The translations under genes and the position numbers were made by a program. The notes under the pieces are model-generated. The model did no database searches, had not been told where the DNA came from, and worked only from the letters and a program-made list of their open reading frames with translations. From Candidatus Kapaibacterium sp. (GTDB lineage Bacteria > Bacteroidota > Ignavibacteria > Kapaibacteriales > UBA4661): a stretch of DNA of 64,000 bases. Numbering within the stretch: the stretch's first letter is position 1; every line of letters starts with the position of its first letter. Positions 1 through 9,209 of this stretch are shown in pieces. Where the stretch lies: positions 1 through 64,000 of the forward strand of contig JALONG010000014.1 in the NCBI GenBank assembly GCA_025455065.1, written 5' to 3'.

Positions 1-110
1 AGTTCAACTTTTGAAATACGGGGGCATACTCCCTACACATATCATAGACACGTTTCAAGAGTACAGCTTTATCCAAAGGCGGAATAGGTTTATTCTCTAT
101 TGCTAAATCG

Positions 111-1474
111 TTGAACAGTCTTTCAAAAATTGCTTTTGGGGAGAAAAACTACAAAGCTGCTATTGAATATGGTCAAAAGGGGCTTGATGCCGCACATTCA
201 ATTAAGGCTTTTGAAGAAGCGGCAAGACTTTCCGCTACTATTTCTGAGGCTTATCAAGCCCTTGGCTTGTACAGGAATTCTCTTGAGTATTACAAAACCT
301 ACTTATCATGGAAAGATTCACTAAACGCTTTGACAATTCAACAAAAATTAGAGCAATATAAATCAAATCAAGAAGTTTTAAGAAAACAGGAGCAAATTTC
401 ACTTTTAGAAAAAGAAAGAGAAAATCAAGTATTATTGAGAAATTCCCTATTTAGTGGTGTAGTGTTTACCATCATTTTGCTTACACTTGCCGTGAATAGA
501 TACTTCGTCAAGCGACGTTCAGAAAGACAATTACAGCGAATAAACGAAGAACTCTCATTGGCAAAACATGAAGTTGAGAGTGCTAATAAATGTTTATCCG
601 TTCAAAATGAGCAAATACAGCAACAGAACGATGAATTAGCAATACAATCCCAACAAATCCAGATCAAAAACACCGAACTCCAAGAAAATCTCGAAACCCT
701 CCGCCGCACCCAAACCCAACTCGCTCAAGCCGAGAAAATGGCTTCCCTCGGCACACTTGTCGCCGGAGTAGCGCATGAACTCAACACACCAATCGGCGTA
801 GCCGTTACCGCCGCTTCCACCCTCCAAAGCCGTACCAATGCTTTTGTGCAGCGCTTCACCGAAGGTGGCTTAAAAAAAAGCGAATTGGAAGCATTCGTCG
901 AAACCGCACAAATAGGCGCTGATTTAACCCTCCGTAACTTAGAACGTGCCGCAAACCTTATCCAAAGTTTCAAACAAGTCGCTGTGGATCAAACCAGCGA
1001 TACCAAACGCCGCTTCAAGCTACGACACTATCTCGAAGGAGTCATCACAAGTTTAGAACCGAAATGGAAAACCACGCGCCACCGTGTGGAAATTGCGTGC
1101 GATGAAACGCTAGAAATGGAGACGTATCCGGGCGCAATCGCACAAATCATCACAAACCTCATAGACAATTCGCTGTTGCATGGATTTCAGGGGTTTACCG
1201 AAGAAGGTATCATGCGCATCGTGGTAGAACACCAAGCCCCAACAAACCAAGTAACCATCACCTATTCCGACAATGGGCAAGGAATCCCTACGGAAGTATT
1301 GCCGCGCATCTTCGACCCTTTTTTCACGACGAAGCAGGCGCAAGGCGGGACGGGGCTGGGCTGGGGATGCACATTGTGTATAATTTGGTGACGCAGAAAT
1401 TGGGGGGAGAAATTACCGTTTCACAGGCACATAGTGGGGGAGTTTCATTTGAACTAGAATTACCAATACCATAA
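111..1474 (+). pseudogene. TPR sensor histidine kinase, 5'-truncated and frameshifted
   Basis: This is a remnant of a sensor kinase. The first ~75 residues are TPR-like, followed by a membrane helix (about residues 114-131), a long coiled coil, a dimerisation box with AHELNTP, and an ATPase domain with N-box (NLIDNS), G1 (DNGQGI), F-box (FDPFFTTK) and G2 (GGTGLG). The frame then breaks: CTGGG is present twice in tandem at 1356-1365, and the frame as it stands stops at 1389-1391. Removing one copy restores MHIVYNLVTQKLGG and a normal kinase C-terminus ending at the TAA at 1472-1474. The 5' side is also incomplete. The frame is open back to 48 but an in-frame TAG lies at 45, the only usable start is TTG at 111, and such kinases normally carry several more TPRs. 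It is probably inactive unless the 5-bp duplication is a sequencing error. Confidence 0.75.
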
Positions 1475-1897
1475 TACTGAGATTTTGAAACTGGTTATGT
1501 TCTTGAAAATGATGATTGTTTTGCCAATTGTTCGGAGTGCGGTGGATGAGGTTTCAAAGGGAGTGTCCTGCTAGATTATTGAAAATTTTGTTGTTACAAG
1601 AGATGCTATGAGTTTTTGATTACCGCTGCTTCAGTCAAGAAAAGGGTTTGAGAAGTGAAGTATCACATGGATTTGCAACGAATGAACATTAAAAACTTCT
1701 GTTTTTTGAATAAAAGAATTAAGACTATTATTACTCGATAGGTTTTTTCAATTTTTTACCGTAGATTTACACTCAATAGCATGATTCTTCGTTTTGTAAA
1801 ATAACGTAGTTGTGTTGATCTCCTCGACTATAAATTTCCTTTAGACTGAACAACTTCCGCGTCATTGTCTTTGTATATTTTTTTTAGTTTCGCTGAT
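1475..1897. other. intergenic, no gene seen
   Basis: This 423-base AT-rich stretch lies between the broken kinase and the molybdopterin subunit gene. I find no convincing open frame, RNA gene or strong hairpin. It presumably holds the promoter of the downstream gene, but I cannot point to a clear promoter motif. Confidence 0.5.
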
Positions 1898-4132
1898 ATG
1901 GAAAATAATAAAACATCAAATGAGTCCGATGAACACTTTCGGATTCATTCACGTGAACGACCTTCTCGCCGTACTTTTTTGTTAAGTGCGGGCGCTGGTT
2001 TGCTGACCATCGGTATTGGTGGAGTGTTGGGTGTAGATTATCTCCGCCAAAATATCTCTTCGTTTGTTGAAAATGGCTCTCCACCAGTTTCTACTCCAGA
2101 TGACCCCTTTGTTTGGTTTACGATTGGTGCGGACAATCGCATAATGTTTTTTGTCCCCAAAATTGAAATCGGTCAAGGTATTCATACGTCGTTGGCACAA
2201 ATTGCTGCTGACGAATTGGAAGCAGATTGGGATCTTTTTGTAGTAAAACAAGCTGCAACAAATCACGGTTTTGACAGTGACACCTTCAATACAGCAGGAA
2301 GTTTCTCAATTTCCTCGCTGTTCCAACCGCTCAGGGAGGGTGCCGCTTCGGTTCGTGAAATGCTTCGGAATGAGGCTGCAAAGCGCTTGAATACTGAGCC
2401 TCGCTATGTTCAAATGAAACAATCTTTCGCTGTTGTTATTGGTGATGAGACAAAAAAAATGAGTTTCGGCGAAATTGTTGCTGGTAAACATGACCAATGG
2501 GAGGTTGTCGAAAATCCACCCTTAAAAAATGCAAAAGATTTTACGCTCATCGGTAAACCTATTCACCGTGTGGATTTTCGTGACAAAGTAACCGGCCGGG
2601 CTATCTATGGATTGGACGCTCGCCTTCCGAATATGTTGTATGGGGCTGTTGTCCGTCCACCCAGATATGGCGCTGTCTTGAAAAGTGCTGTTGCGGGTGA
2701 AGCTGCAACAATGAAAGGCGTTGTAAAGGTAGTCATAGAACAGGGGTTTGCCGGTGTTGTTGCTGAACGCCGCTCTGTTGCTCGTGCTGCGGCTTCTTTA
2801 ATTCAATGTGAATGGGAAGGCGGTATGACTTGGAGCCAAGAAACGATTGATAAAACGATTACCGTTTCGGCTGAAAATCCCGATGCGGTACTAATTCAAG
2901 AACGGGGTAAATACAAGCAAGAACGCCGTGAAAAAGATTTAATTGAAGAATATCGTATCCCTGTTGCTGCTCACGCACATTTAGAACCTCAAGCAGCCTT
3001 GGCAGATGTCCGAAAAGATGGAATTACTGTTATTGCATCAACGCAAACACCGAATATTGTTGCCATGATGATAGCAAGGGCTTTAGACGTGGACAAAAGT
3101 ACAATAACCGTGCAGCCGACATATTCCGGCGGTGGTTTTGGTCGGCGGGGTGCGCATGATGTTGGGGTTGAGGCAGCATTGCTTTCAAGGGCTGTTGGAA
3201 AGCCTGTACATGTTGGGTGGACGCGGGAGGAAGAAATGCGTTATGGATATTACCGTCCACCATCCCACCACATTTTACGCGGTTCAGTGGACGGTGAAGG
3301 CAAAATTGCTAATTTTGAACATGAATTTGTCAGCGGTGATGTGCTTTTAGCAATGGTTCCACTTGCCGCAGGAAAGATTGGTGAAACTCTGGCGGATGCT
3401 TTTGGGGTTGACCCCGGAGCCACAACCGGTGCGCTTTTTGAATATGATATTCCTCATCATGCCGTGATTTCCCAAAGAGCTAAATTACCTTTTTTAACGG
3501 CATCTTGGCGTGGTTTGGGCTTGCTGCCCAATGTTTTTGCTCGTGAATCATTTATTGACGAACTTGCATTTGCAGCAAAAAAAGACCCGTTACAATTTCG
3601 TTTGGAACACCTTCCTGATACTGAACTTGGAATGCGCTATAAAGCTGCATTAAAAAAAGCAGCAGAGATTTCCTCATGGGGCAAACCAGCAACGGAAGGT
3701 CGCTCAAAAGGGTTGGCAATGTGTGTGCATGCTCAAACTATTGCCGTCCAAGTTGCAGAAGTTTCCATATCGGATGGTCGCCTGAAGGTACATCACGTTT
3801 GGGCTGTTGTGGATCCGGGAATGGTTATCAACCCCGACGGTGGCAAAGCACAAATACAGGGGGGTATTATGATGGGGTTGAGTAGTTTATTTCATGAAAA
3901 AATAACGTTTAAAGATGGTATCGCCCAAGCTAAGAATTTTGATGAATATCCCTTGCTACGGTTATCGGAAGCTCCGAAAATCAGTGTAGAAATTTTGCAA
4001 AGCTCTGAAACACCACATGGAATGGGTGAAGTTGGTGTGGGACCAATTACGGCTGCTGTTGGAAATGCCGTTTTTCGCCTCATTGGTAAACGGTACAGAG
4101 AATTGCCCTTTCCTGTCAATGCGATCGTGTAA
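1898..4132 (+). CDS. Tat-exported molybdopterin subunit, IorB/xanthine dehydrogenase family
   Basis: This is the large molybdenum-cofactor subunit of a xanthine-oxidase-family hydroxylase, closest in layout to isoquinoline 1-oxidoreductase beta or aldehyde dehydrogenase large subunits (744 aa, normal length). A twin-arginine signal (SRRTFLLSAGAG) near residues 33-45 indicates export in folded form to the periplasm. Family motifs include GGGFGRRGAHD near residue 417, WTREEEMRYGYYRP after it, and a C-terminal GEVGVGPITAAVGNAVF segment holding the conserved glutamate. I chose the ATG at 1898 because the in-frame TTG at 1865 adds only 11 unremarkable residues. The substrate is unknown. No 2Fe-2S subunit lies next to it. 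The matching small subunit is at 40131-40613, and no FAD subunit or cytochrome c is seen nearby. Confidence 0.85.
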   Translation: MENNKTSNESDEHFRIHSRERPSRRTFLLSAGAGLLTIGIGGVLGVDYLRQNISSFVENGSPPVSTPDDPFVWFTIGADNRIMFFVPKIEIGQGIHTSLAQIAADELEADWDLFVVKQAATNHGFDSDTFNTAGSFSISSLFQPLREGAASVREMLRNEAAKRLNTEPRYVQMKQSFAVVIGDETKKMSFGEIVAGKHDQWEVVENPPLKNAKDFTLIGKPIHRVDFRDKVTGRAIYGLDARLPNMLYGAVVRPPRYGAVLKSAVAGEAATMKGVVKVVIEQGFAGVVAERRSVARAAASLIQCEWEGGMTWSQETIDKTITVSAENPDAVLIQERGKYKQERREKDLIEEYRIPVAAHAHLEPQAALADVRKDGITVIASTQTPNIVAMMIARALDVDKSTITVQPTYSGGGFGRRGAHDVGVEAALLSRAVGKPVHVGWTREEEMRYGYYRPPSHHILRGSVDGEGKIANFEHEFVSGDVLLAMVPLAAGKIGETLADAFGVDPGATTGALFEYDIPHHAVISQRAKLPFLTASWRGLGLLPNVFARESFIDELAFAAKKDPLQFRLEHLPDTELGMRYKAALKKAAEISSWGKPATEGRSKGLAMCVHAQTIAVQVAEVSISDGRLKVHHVWAVVDPGMVINPDGGKAQIQGGIMMGLSSLFHEKITFKDGIAQAKNFDEYPLLRLSEAPKISVEILQSSETPHGMGEVGVGPITAAVGNAVFRLIGKRYRELPFPVNAIV

Positions 4133-4176
4133 TACCAATTTGAGTTGATAACTGTGCAAAAAATCCGGCTTCAGTG

Positions 4177-4198
4177 GCACAGACATTCTTGTCTGTGC
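4177..4198. repeat. perfect 9-bp palindrome with tetraloop
   Basis: GCACAGACA (4177-4185) and TGTCTGTGC (4190-4198) form a perfect stem around the loop TTCT. It lies 45 bases after the molybdopterin gene. No T-run follows on either strand, so it is not a typical intrinsic terminator. It resembles the short dispersed palindromes found between genes in many bacteria. Confidence 0.5.
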
Positions 4199-4312
4199 GA
4201 GTATTTATGCTGCTTCCAGAGAAAAGCATTGAAAAAATAATGCACAATCCTCAACGACCGTAACATTAGTTTTTTTTAACCTACAATTTTTCAGAATTCA
4301 AGCGAGGATGCA

Positions 4313-5950
4313 ATGACGGGGGATATTTTTGAGGAAGTTGTTTCAAAACCTTCAGTATTAAACGACGTGCAGGAAGAAGCGCATAAAGCGATTGACTTGT
4401 CAATACCCTCAAATTATGGTCGTGATATTCCTGCGGGGCTGGTCGTTTTTTTGGTTGCTCTGCCGTTGTGTCTTGGTATCGCCCTTGCGTCCGGTGCGCC
4501 GTTGTTAGGGGGAATTATCTCTGGTATAGTGGGCGGAATAATAGTCTCTTTTTTTTCCGGCTCAGAATTGAGCGTAAGCGGTCCGGCAGCAGGTTTAACG
4601 GTAATTGTTGCGGCTGCTATTCAGTCTCTTGGTTCGTATGAAAATTTTCTTGTGGCTGTTATTTTGTCAGGTGTTCTGCAAATTGGTTTGAGTTACCTTC
4701 GTGCCGGCGTGCTTGGTGATTTCGTGCCTTCCAGTGTCATTCGTGGTATGTTGGCAGCGATTGGTATTGTGATTATCTTGAAACAGATTCCTCACGCTTT
4801 CGGTAGAGATACTGATTTTGAAGGTGATTTCAGTTTTTTGGAGCCATCGGGTCATTCCAACACATTCAGCGAAATTGCACGGTCTATCGTGAGCGCAAAT
4901 CCTGAAGCAGTTATCATAACGATTGTTTCTTTTGCTATCTTGCTGCTCTGGGAACATCCACGACTAAAGAATATTCGATTGTTCAAAACCCTTCCGGCTG
5001 CTTTACTTGTGGTCTTTCTCGGTATTGGGCTGAATGAAATATTCCATGCACTCTTCAATGATTTTTACCTTCGCGCAGAAGACGGGCATTTAGTACAATT
5101 ACCCGTTACAAGCAACATTCCAGCTTTTATACAGAATCTACAATTTCCAACGTTTGCAATTTTGACAGAAACATCGGTTTATTCTGTTGCTGTAACCCTA
5201 GCAATAGTGGGTAGTTTAGAGACGCTACTGTCGTTGGAAGCTGTTGATAAATTAGACCCTTTCCGTCGCATTTCTGATGCAAATAAAGAACTTCGTGCGC
5301 AGGGAATTGGCAATATTATCTCTGGCGTTTTGGGTGGTTTGCCTATGACATCCGTAATCGTGCGGAGTTCCGCGAACGTGTATGCAGGAGCGCGAACAAG
5401 AATGTCTGCAATTGTGCATGGTATTTTATTGCTAGTTTCCGTGATTTTTTTAGCACCGCTTTTGAACCGTATTCCACTTGCTGCCTTAGCGGCTATTCTC
5501 ATTCTTGTTGGCTATAAACTTGCACGTATTAGTCTGTTTAAGCAGATGTTTCAAGCCGGCAAAGAGCAGTTTTTACCGTTTATTGTCACCGTTATTGCAA
5601 TAGTTTTTACCGACCTTCTGACGGGTATTGCTATTGGAATGTGCGTGGGAATGTTTTTTGTTATGCGCTCCAATCACCAATTTGCCGTGACACTTGTCAG
5701 CATGGATCACTACTATTTATTGCGATTTACCAAAGACATGACTTTTATCAACAAGGCTGAAATAAAAAGTAAACTTCGTCAAGTTCCTAATGATGCTGTA
5801 TTACTCATTGATGGCACAAAGGCGCGTTTTATTGATGCTGATATTTACGATACTGTTGCAGAGTTTGCTCAGGCGGCAACGTACCGAAATATTGAAATTG
5901 AATACAAAAATTTCTCCGCGAAAGAATTTAACCCTAATTCCTCACACTAA
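4313..5950 (+). CDS. SulP-family anion permease, likely bicarbonate transporter
   Basis: This 545-residue inner-membrane SulP transporter begins with a short cytoplasmic segment (residues 1-40). About a dozen hydrophobic helices follow, with the family signature near residues 80-95 ([16 protein letters not shown]), and a compact STAS-like tail from about residue 460. SulP proteins carry sulfate, bicarbonate or other anions. The carbonic anhydrase starting 17 bases downstream makes bicarbonate the likely substrate, as in the BicA-like branch, although substrate cannot be read from the sequence. The start is supported by the ribosome-binding sequence GCGAGGA at 4302-4308, just before the ATG at 4313. 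Confidence 0.9.
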   Translation: MTGDIFEEVVSKPSVLNDVQEEAHKAIDLSIPSNYGRDIPAGLVVFLVALPLCLGIALASGAPLLGGIISGIVGGIIVSFFSGSELSVSGPAAGLTVIVAAAIQSLGSYENFLVAVILSGVLQIGLSYLRAGVLGDFVPSSVIRGMLAAIGIVIILKQIPHAFGRDTDFEGDFSFLEPSGHSNTFSEIARSIVSANPEAVIITIVSFAILLLWEHPRLKNIRLFKTLPAALLVVFLGIGLNEIFHALFNDFYLRAEDGHLVQLPVTSNIPAFIQNLQFPTFAILTETSVYSVAVTLAIVGSLETLLSLEAVDKLDPFRRISDANKELRAQGIGNIISGVLGGLPMTSVIVRSSANVYAGARTRMSAIVHGILLLVSVIFLAPLLNRIPLAALAAILILVGYKLARISLFKQMFQAGKEQFLPFIVTVIAIVFTDLLTGIAIGMCVGMFFVMRSNHQFAVTLVSMDHYYLLRFTKDMTFINKAEIKSKLRQVPNDAVLLIDGTKARFIDADIYDTVAEFAQAATYRNIEIEYKNFSAKEFNPNSSH

Positions 5951-5967
5951 AACCCGCTTACAATCTC

Positions 5968-6618
5968 ATGGAAACCTACAAAAAACTCCTTTTAGCAAAC
6001 AGGGCTTGGGTAGAGGAAAAACTTACTATTAAAAAAGATTTTTTTGAGCATCAGTACCCTTCGCAACATCCTGAATTTCTTTGGATTGGCTGCGCTGACA
6101 GCCGCGTTGCGCCAAATGAAATTACGGGGACGGAACTAGGCGAAATGTTTGTGCATCGAAACATTGCCAATTTGGTAATCCACACCGATTTTAACTTACT
6201 CAGTGTTTTGCAATATGCTGTTGAGGCGCTTCACATCAAGCATATCATCGTCTGTGGGCATTACGGGTGCGGAGGAGTACACAACGCAATGACGCATAAA
6301 AACTTGGGTTTGCTCAATAAGTGGCTTCGCTACATAAAAGATGTGTATCGGTATCACGCTGCGGAATTAGATGCAATCGGAGATGAAAACGCACGTTTTG
6401 ACCGTCTTGTCGAGTTAAATGTTATTGAACAGTGCCGCAATGTCGCGGAAACATCCATTGTGCAAAAAGCCTGGAAGAGGGAGCATTTTCCCTATATTCA
6501 TGGTTGGGTGTACGACTTACACACCGGTCTGCTCAAAGAAATAGCAATGATGCGCCCCGACGAAGACATTAACGACATTTACCGATTCGATTTTGATAAT
6601 AGCGAAGAAGAGCATTGA
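5968..6618 (+). CDS. can: beta-class carbonic anhydrase
   Basis: It interconverts CO2 and bicarbonate in the cytoplasm. At 216 aa it has the usual length for the Can-like branch. The zinc ligands are visible: Cys42 in GCADSR (with Asp44 and Arg46), His98 and Cys101 in CGHYGCGG. The helix RNIANLV follows the first motif, as is normal. It is almost certainly co-transcribed with the SulP gene, whose stop is 17 bases upstream. The pair would import bicarbonate and equilibrate it with CO2 for carboxylation or pH balance. Confidence 0.95.
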   Translation: METYKKLLLANRAWVEEKLTIKKDFFEHQYPSQHPEFLWIGCADSRVAPNEITGTELGEMFVHRNIANLVIHTDFNLLSVLQYAVEALHIKHIIVCGHYGCGGVHNAMTHKNLGLLNKWLRYIKDVYRYHAAELDAIGDENARFDRLVELNVIEQCRNVAETSIVQKAWKREHFPYIHGWVYDLHTGLLKEIAMMRPDEDINDIYRFDFDNSEEEH

Positions 6619-6663
6619 GAAGGAACAAGAGCATTGACGCGGCTTTGGGCGTAAAACGTGGAA

Positions 6664-7296
6664 TTACCAGCGATTTGGCTCTGTATCAACGCTTTTCCAT
6701 AAATACCACGAACCAATGCTTCGATAAGGCTTCCAAGCCTCAGCAATATCGGTCATTTCTTTGGGGGTTGGCATCGTAGAAAGTCCGTAAAGTATTTTCA
6801 TACCTTTTCTTAGACCTAAATCGTCCACTGCAAGCACATCTAATCTGTTCAGCGAAAAAATTAAATACATTTCTGCCGTCCAACGACCTATGCCTTTGAC
6901 CTGCGTGAGTGTTTTTATGAGGGTTTCGTCATCTAAACGGCTAAATTGCTTGGGTTTCAGCGTTCCATCCAAAAATTTTGCAGCTAAATCTTTCAAATAC
7001 CGTGCTTTTGCTTGAGAGCAGCCAATGGCCCGAATCTTCTCATCTTCCAGCTTTTCTACTAATTCAGGAGTGGGAATATCGTTTGGGAAAAGAGCGCAAA
7101 ATCGCTTCAATATTGTCCCACTTGCTTTGACGGATAATTGTTGAGAAATAATCGAATCGCACAGCACAAAAAACGCATCAGTATTAGGTTGTAATGTGCA
7201 ATGCCCCGTCGCTGCAATCCAGCGTTTCATTACGGGATCAACTTTCGAGATATGCTTTTCTGCATCTTCAAATCTTGCTTTTGGGGTGCTTGGCAT
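6664..7296 (-). CDS. DNA-3-methyladenine glycosylase, AlkA-like HhH-GPD
   Basis: This 210-residue base-excision glycosylase of the HhH-GPD superfamily removes alkylated bases. The helix-hairpin-helix VKGIGRWTAEMYLIFSL is followed by the catalytic aspartate in AVDDLGLRKG, and the N-terminal half contains the SIISQQLSVKA helix typical of the AlkA/MAG family. No C-terminal Fe-S cysteines are present, so it is not an endonuclease III. I prefer the ATG at 7296. An in-frame TTG at 7323 would add nine residues and overlap the upstream gene. It is probably co-transcribed with the DUF2141 gene. Confidence 0.88.
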   Translation of the reverse strand: MPSTPKARFEDAEKHISKVDPVMKRWIAATGHCTLQPNTDAFFVLCDSIISQQLSVKASGTILKRFCALFPNDIPTPELVEKLEDEKIRAIGCSQAKARYLKDLAAKFLDGTLKPKQFSRLDDETLIKTLTQVKGIGRWTAEMYLIFSLNRLDVLAVDDLGLRKGMKILYGLSTMPTPKEMTDIAEAWKPYRSIGSWYLWKSVDTEPNRW

Positions 7297-7309
7297 AATG
7301 AATTGGTCG

Positions 7310-7726
7310 TTATTTGATGTCAATAATTGCTATCATTTTTTGTTCCCGAAACGTTACTTTTGCGCGGTCAAAAGGAGGCGGAAGAAAACTCCGAGCGCCA
7401 TTGGAAAAACCATATCCTTCAACAGGTCCGAACAGCCCCATATCAAGTTTTTGGTTGGCATTTTCATCATGGAAGGCTGAAACAGCATATTCGCCAAATG
7501 GTACGTTTTCAAATACACATTCTGCCATGCGCTCGTGAATACTTGCTGTCATGCCGCGAAAGGGTTTTTCTCCGAGAAATTTATCAGTGGGAGAATAGAG
7601 TGCAACCCGCATAACACCTGCATCACTTTTCATCCCTTGCATTTTGACCACAATCGTCCCTGTGGTCTGTGCCTGCAAAAGGCACGAACACGTACACAAG
7701 AGCAGAAAAATAGGGAAATACCTCAT
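7310..7726 (-). CDS. DUF2141 secreted protein
   Basis: This 138-residue protein has a signal peptide (hydrophobic residues 4-18, likely cleaved after LQA). Its single DUF2141 domain is recognised by AVSAFHDENANQKLD followed by GPVEGYGFSN. Members are small exported or periplasmic beta-sandwich proteins of unknown function, common in Bacteroidota and Proteobacteria. It is encoded 13 bases upstream of the glycosylase on the same strand. No functional link is evident. Confidence 0.88.
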   Translation of the reverse strand: MRYFPIFLLLCTCSCLLQAQTTGTIVVKMQGMKSDAGVMRVALYSPTDKFLGEKPFRGMTASIHERMAECVFENVPFGEYAVSAFHDENANQKLDMGLFGPVEGYGFSNGARSFLPPPFDRAKVTFREQKMIAIIDIK

Positions 7727-8038
7727 TGAATTTCTTCAAAAAAATAAAAAAAATACGGAGTGTGATGAGTTTTACCTCACTCAATATACCATTTCGCAAT
7801 CAAATCCGCTAGTGTAGAACGCAATCCCTTCTCCAATCCATTCATTTCATTGCGTTATTTCTTCACTTCAGTCGTCTCTTTCTACATTCAAGTCTTCTGA
7901 GCGAAACTCGCTTTGGAAAGCACCGTAAATTTGCGAAAGAAAATTTTTTTTACCTCAAAACCCTCCTGACATACTGTTGTCAAGAATGATAGGTACTTTT
8001 GAAATATTATCGTATTCAATTTTTTTTAGGATCGAACT
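7727..8038. promoter_or_regulatory. divergent promoter region before the efflux operon
   Basis: These 312 gene-free bases separate the minus-strand DUF2141 gene from the efflux adaptor, so promoters for both directions should lie here. Visible elements are poly-A/T tracts and two short inverted repeats. One is TGACA-tactgt-TGTCA at 7967-7982, about 55 bases before the adaptor start. The other is AGCGA-aac-TCGCT at 7900-7912. Either could be an operator, but this rests on symmetry alone. An AGGA sequence sits just before the ATG at 8039. Confidence 0.4.
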
Positions 8039-9100
8039 ATGAAAACAGCACGAACACTAGCTTTAGCAGTCGTCGTTATCGGCGGTATTGCTTTTTTACT
8101 CATGCGCAATAAAGCCACAATGGAGGCAAAAGCGGAACAGCCTATTGTACTTATTCCGACGGTCTCCACTGAACTTGTTGAAGAGCAGGCACTTAGCGAA
8201 AACCTTGAAGTGCAAGGCAGCATACAAGCACAAAATGAAGTTGTCGTTATTGCAGAAACACAAGGACGTATTACCAATATATTTACAAAACTTGGCGACC
8301 GCGTAGGGCAGGGAAGCCCCTTAGTGAAAGTAGATAGCGTTTTGAAATACTCCGGCTACATCGTTGCAAAAGCCAATTACGACAAAGCAAAGCGAGATGT
8401 AGAGCGGCTCCGCGAACTTCGCAAGGAAAACAATGCCTCCGAAAGCGAATTGGAAAGCGCAGAACTTGGGCTGCAAAATGCAAAAGCACAATTTATCGCG
8501 GCGGAGCGGCAACTTCGAGATGCCGTCATTACTTCGCCCATTGGCGGAACAGTCGTAGAGCGCCCTGTGAGCCTTGGAACGATGATCGCCCCTGGAACGC
8601 CCGTAGCGACTATCGTTGATGTTAGTACCGTAAAATTAAAAGCGAATGTACCGGAGCAAGAAGTTCTCAAACTCCGTGTTGGTGACAAAGTGCGTGTTCG
8701 CGCCGATGTGTACCCCGACGCTGAATTTACAGGAACAGTTTCATTTATCAGCATTAAAGGCGATGCCGCACATAATTATCCGATTGAAGTGGTCTTGCAA
8801 AATAGCGGCAAATATCCTCTCAAAGCCGGAATGAGCGCAAAAATGAGCCGTCAAACCCGTGAATCCCGTCAAGCATTGATGATTCCCCGTTTGGCAGTTG
8901 TGGGAAGTGTGAAATCTCCCAGCGTTTTTGTCGTTGAAACTGAACAAGGGAAAATGGTGGCAAAGCTCAAAAACATCGTCGTCGGCGTTGAAAACGGCAC
9001 AAAGGTTGAAGTTGTAAGCGGCTTGCAGCGCGGTGAACGGTTGGTGGTGAATGGTCAAAATAACGCACGGGCAGGGGCTGAGGTGATTGTCCAGCAGTAA
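8039..9100 (+). CDS. RND efflux periplasmic adaptor (HlyD/MFP family)
   Basis: This 353-residue membrane fusion protein has one N-terminal membrane anchor (residues 5-21). A biotinyl-lipoyl half-motif (VVVIAETQGRITNIFTKLGD) leads into a helical hairpin (about residues 105-165). The second lipoyl half (ITSPIGGTVVERPVSLG), a beta-barrel domain and a membrane-proximal domain ending in VNGQNNARAGAEV follow. It should bridge the inner-membrane pump and the outer-membrane channel. Both are encoded in the next gene, 109 bases downstream, as one fused chain. Confidence 0.93.
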   Translation: MKTARTLALAVVVIGGIAFLLMRNKATMEAKAEQPIVLIPTVSTELVEEQALSENLEVQGSIQAQNEVVVIAETQGRITNIFTKLGDRVGQGSPLVKVDSVLKYSGYIVAKANYDKAKRDVERLRELRKENNASESELESAELGLQNAKAQFIAAERQLRDAVITSPIGGTVVERPVSLGTMIAPGTPVATIVDVSTVKLKANVPEQEVLKLRVGDKVRVRADVYPDAEFTGTVSFISIKGDAAHNYPIEVVLQNSGKYPLKAGMSAKMSRQTRESRQALMIPRLAVVGSVKSPSVFVVETEQGKMVAKLKNIVVGVENGTKVEVVSGLQRGERLVVNGQNNARAGAEVIVQQ

Positions 9101-9209
9101 ATCAGAAGAGTTGAAATATCAGCGTAAATGCACTGCGTAAAGGCTTTGCACAACTCAATAACACCTGCAACGAATATCAAAGAAACGAACAACAACAAGG
9201 AATAACACC

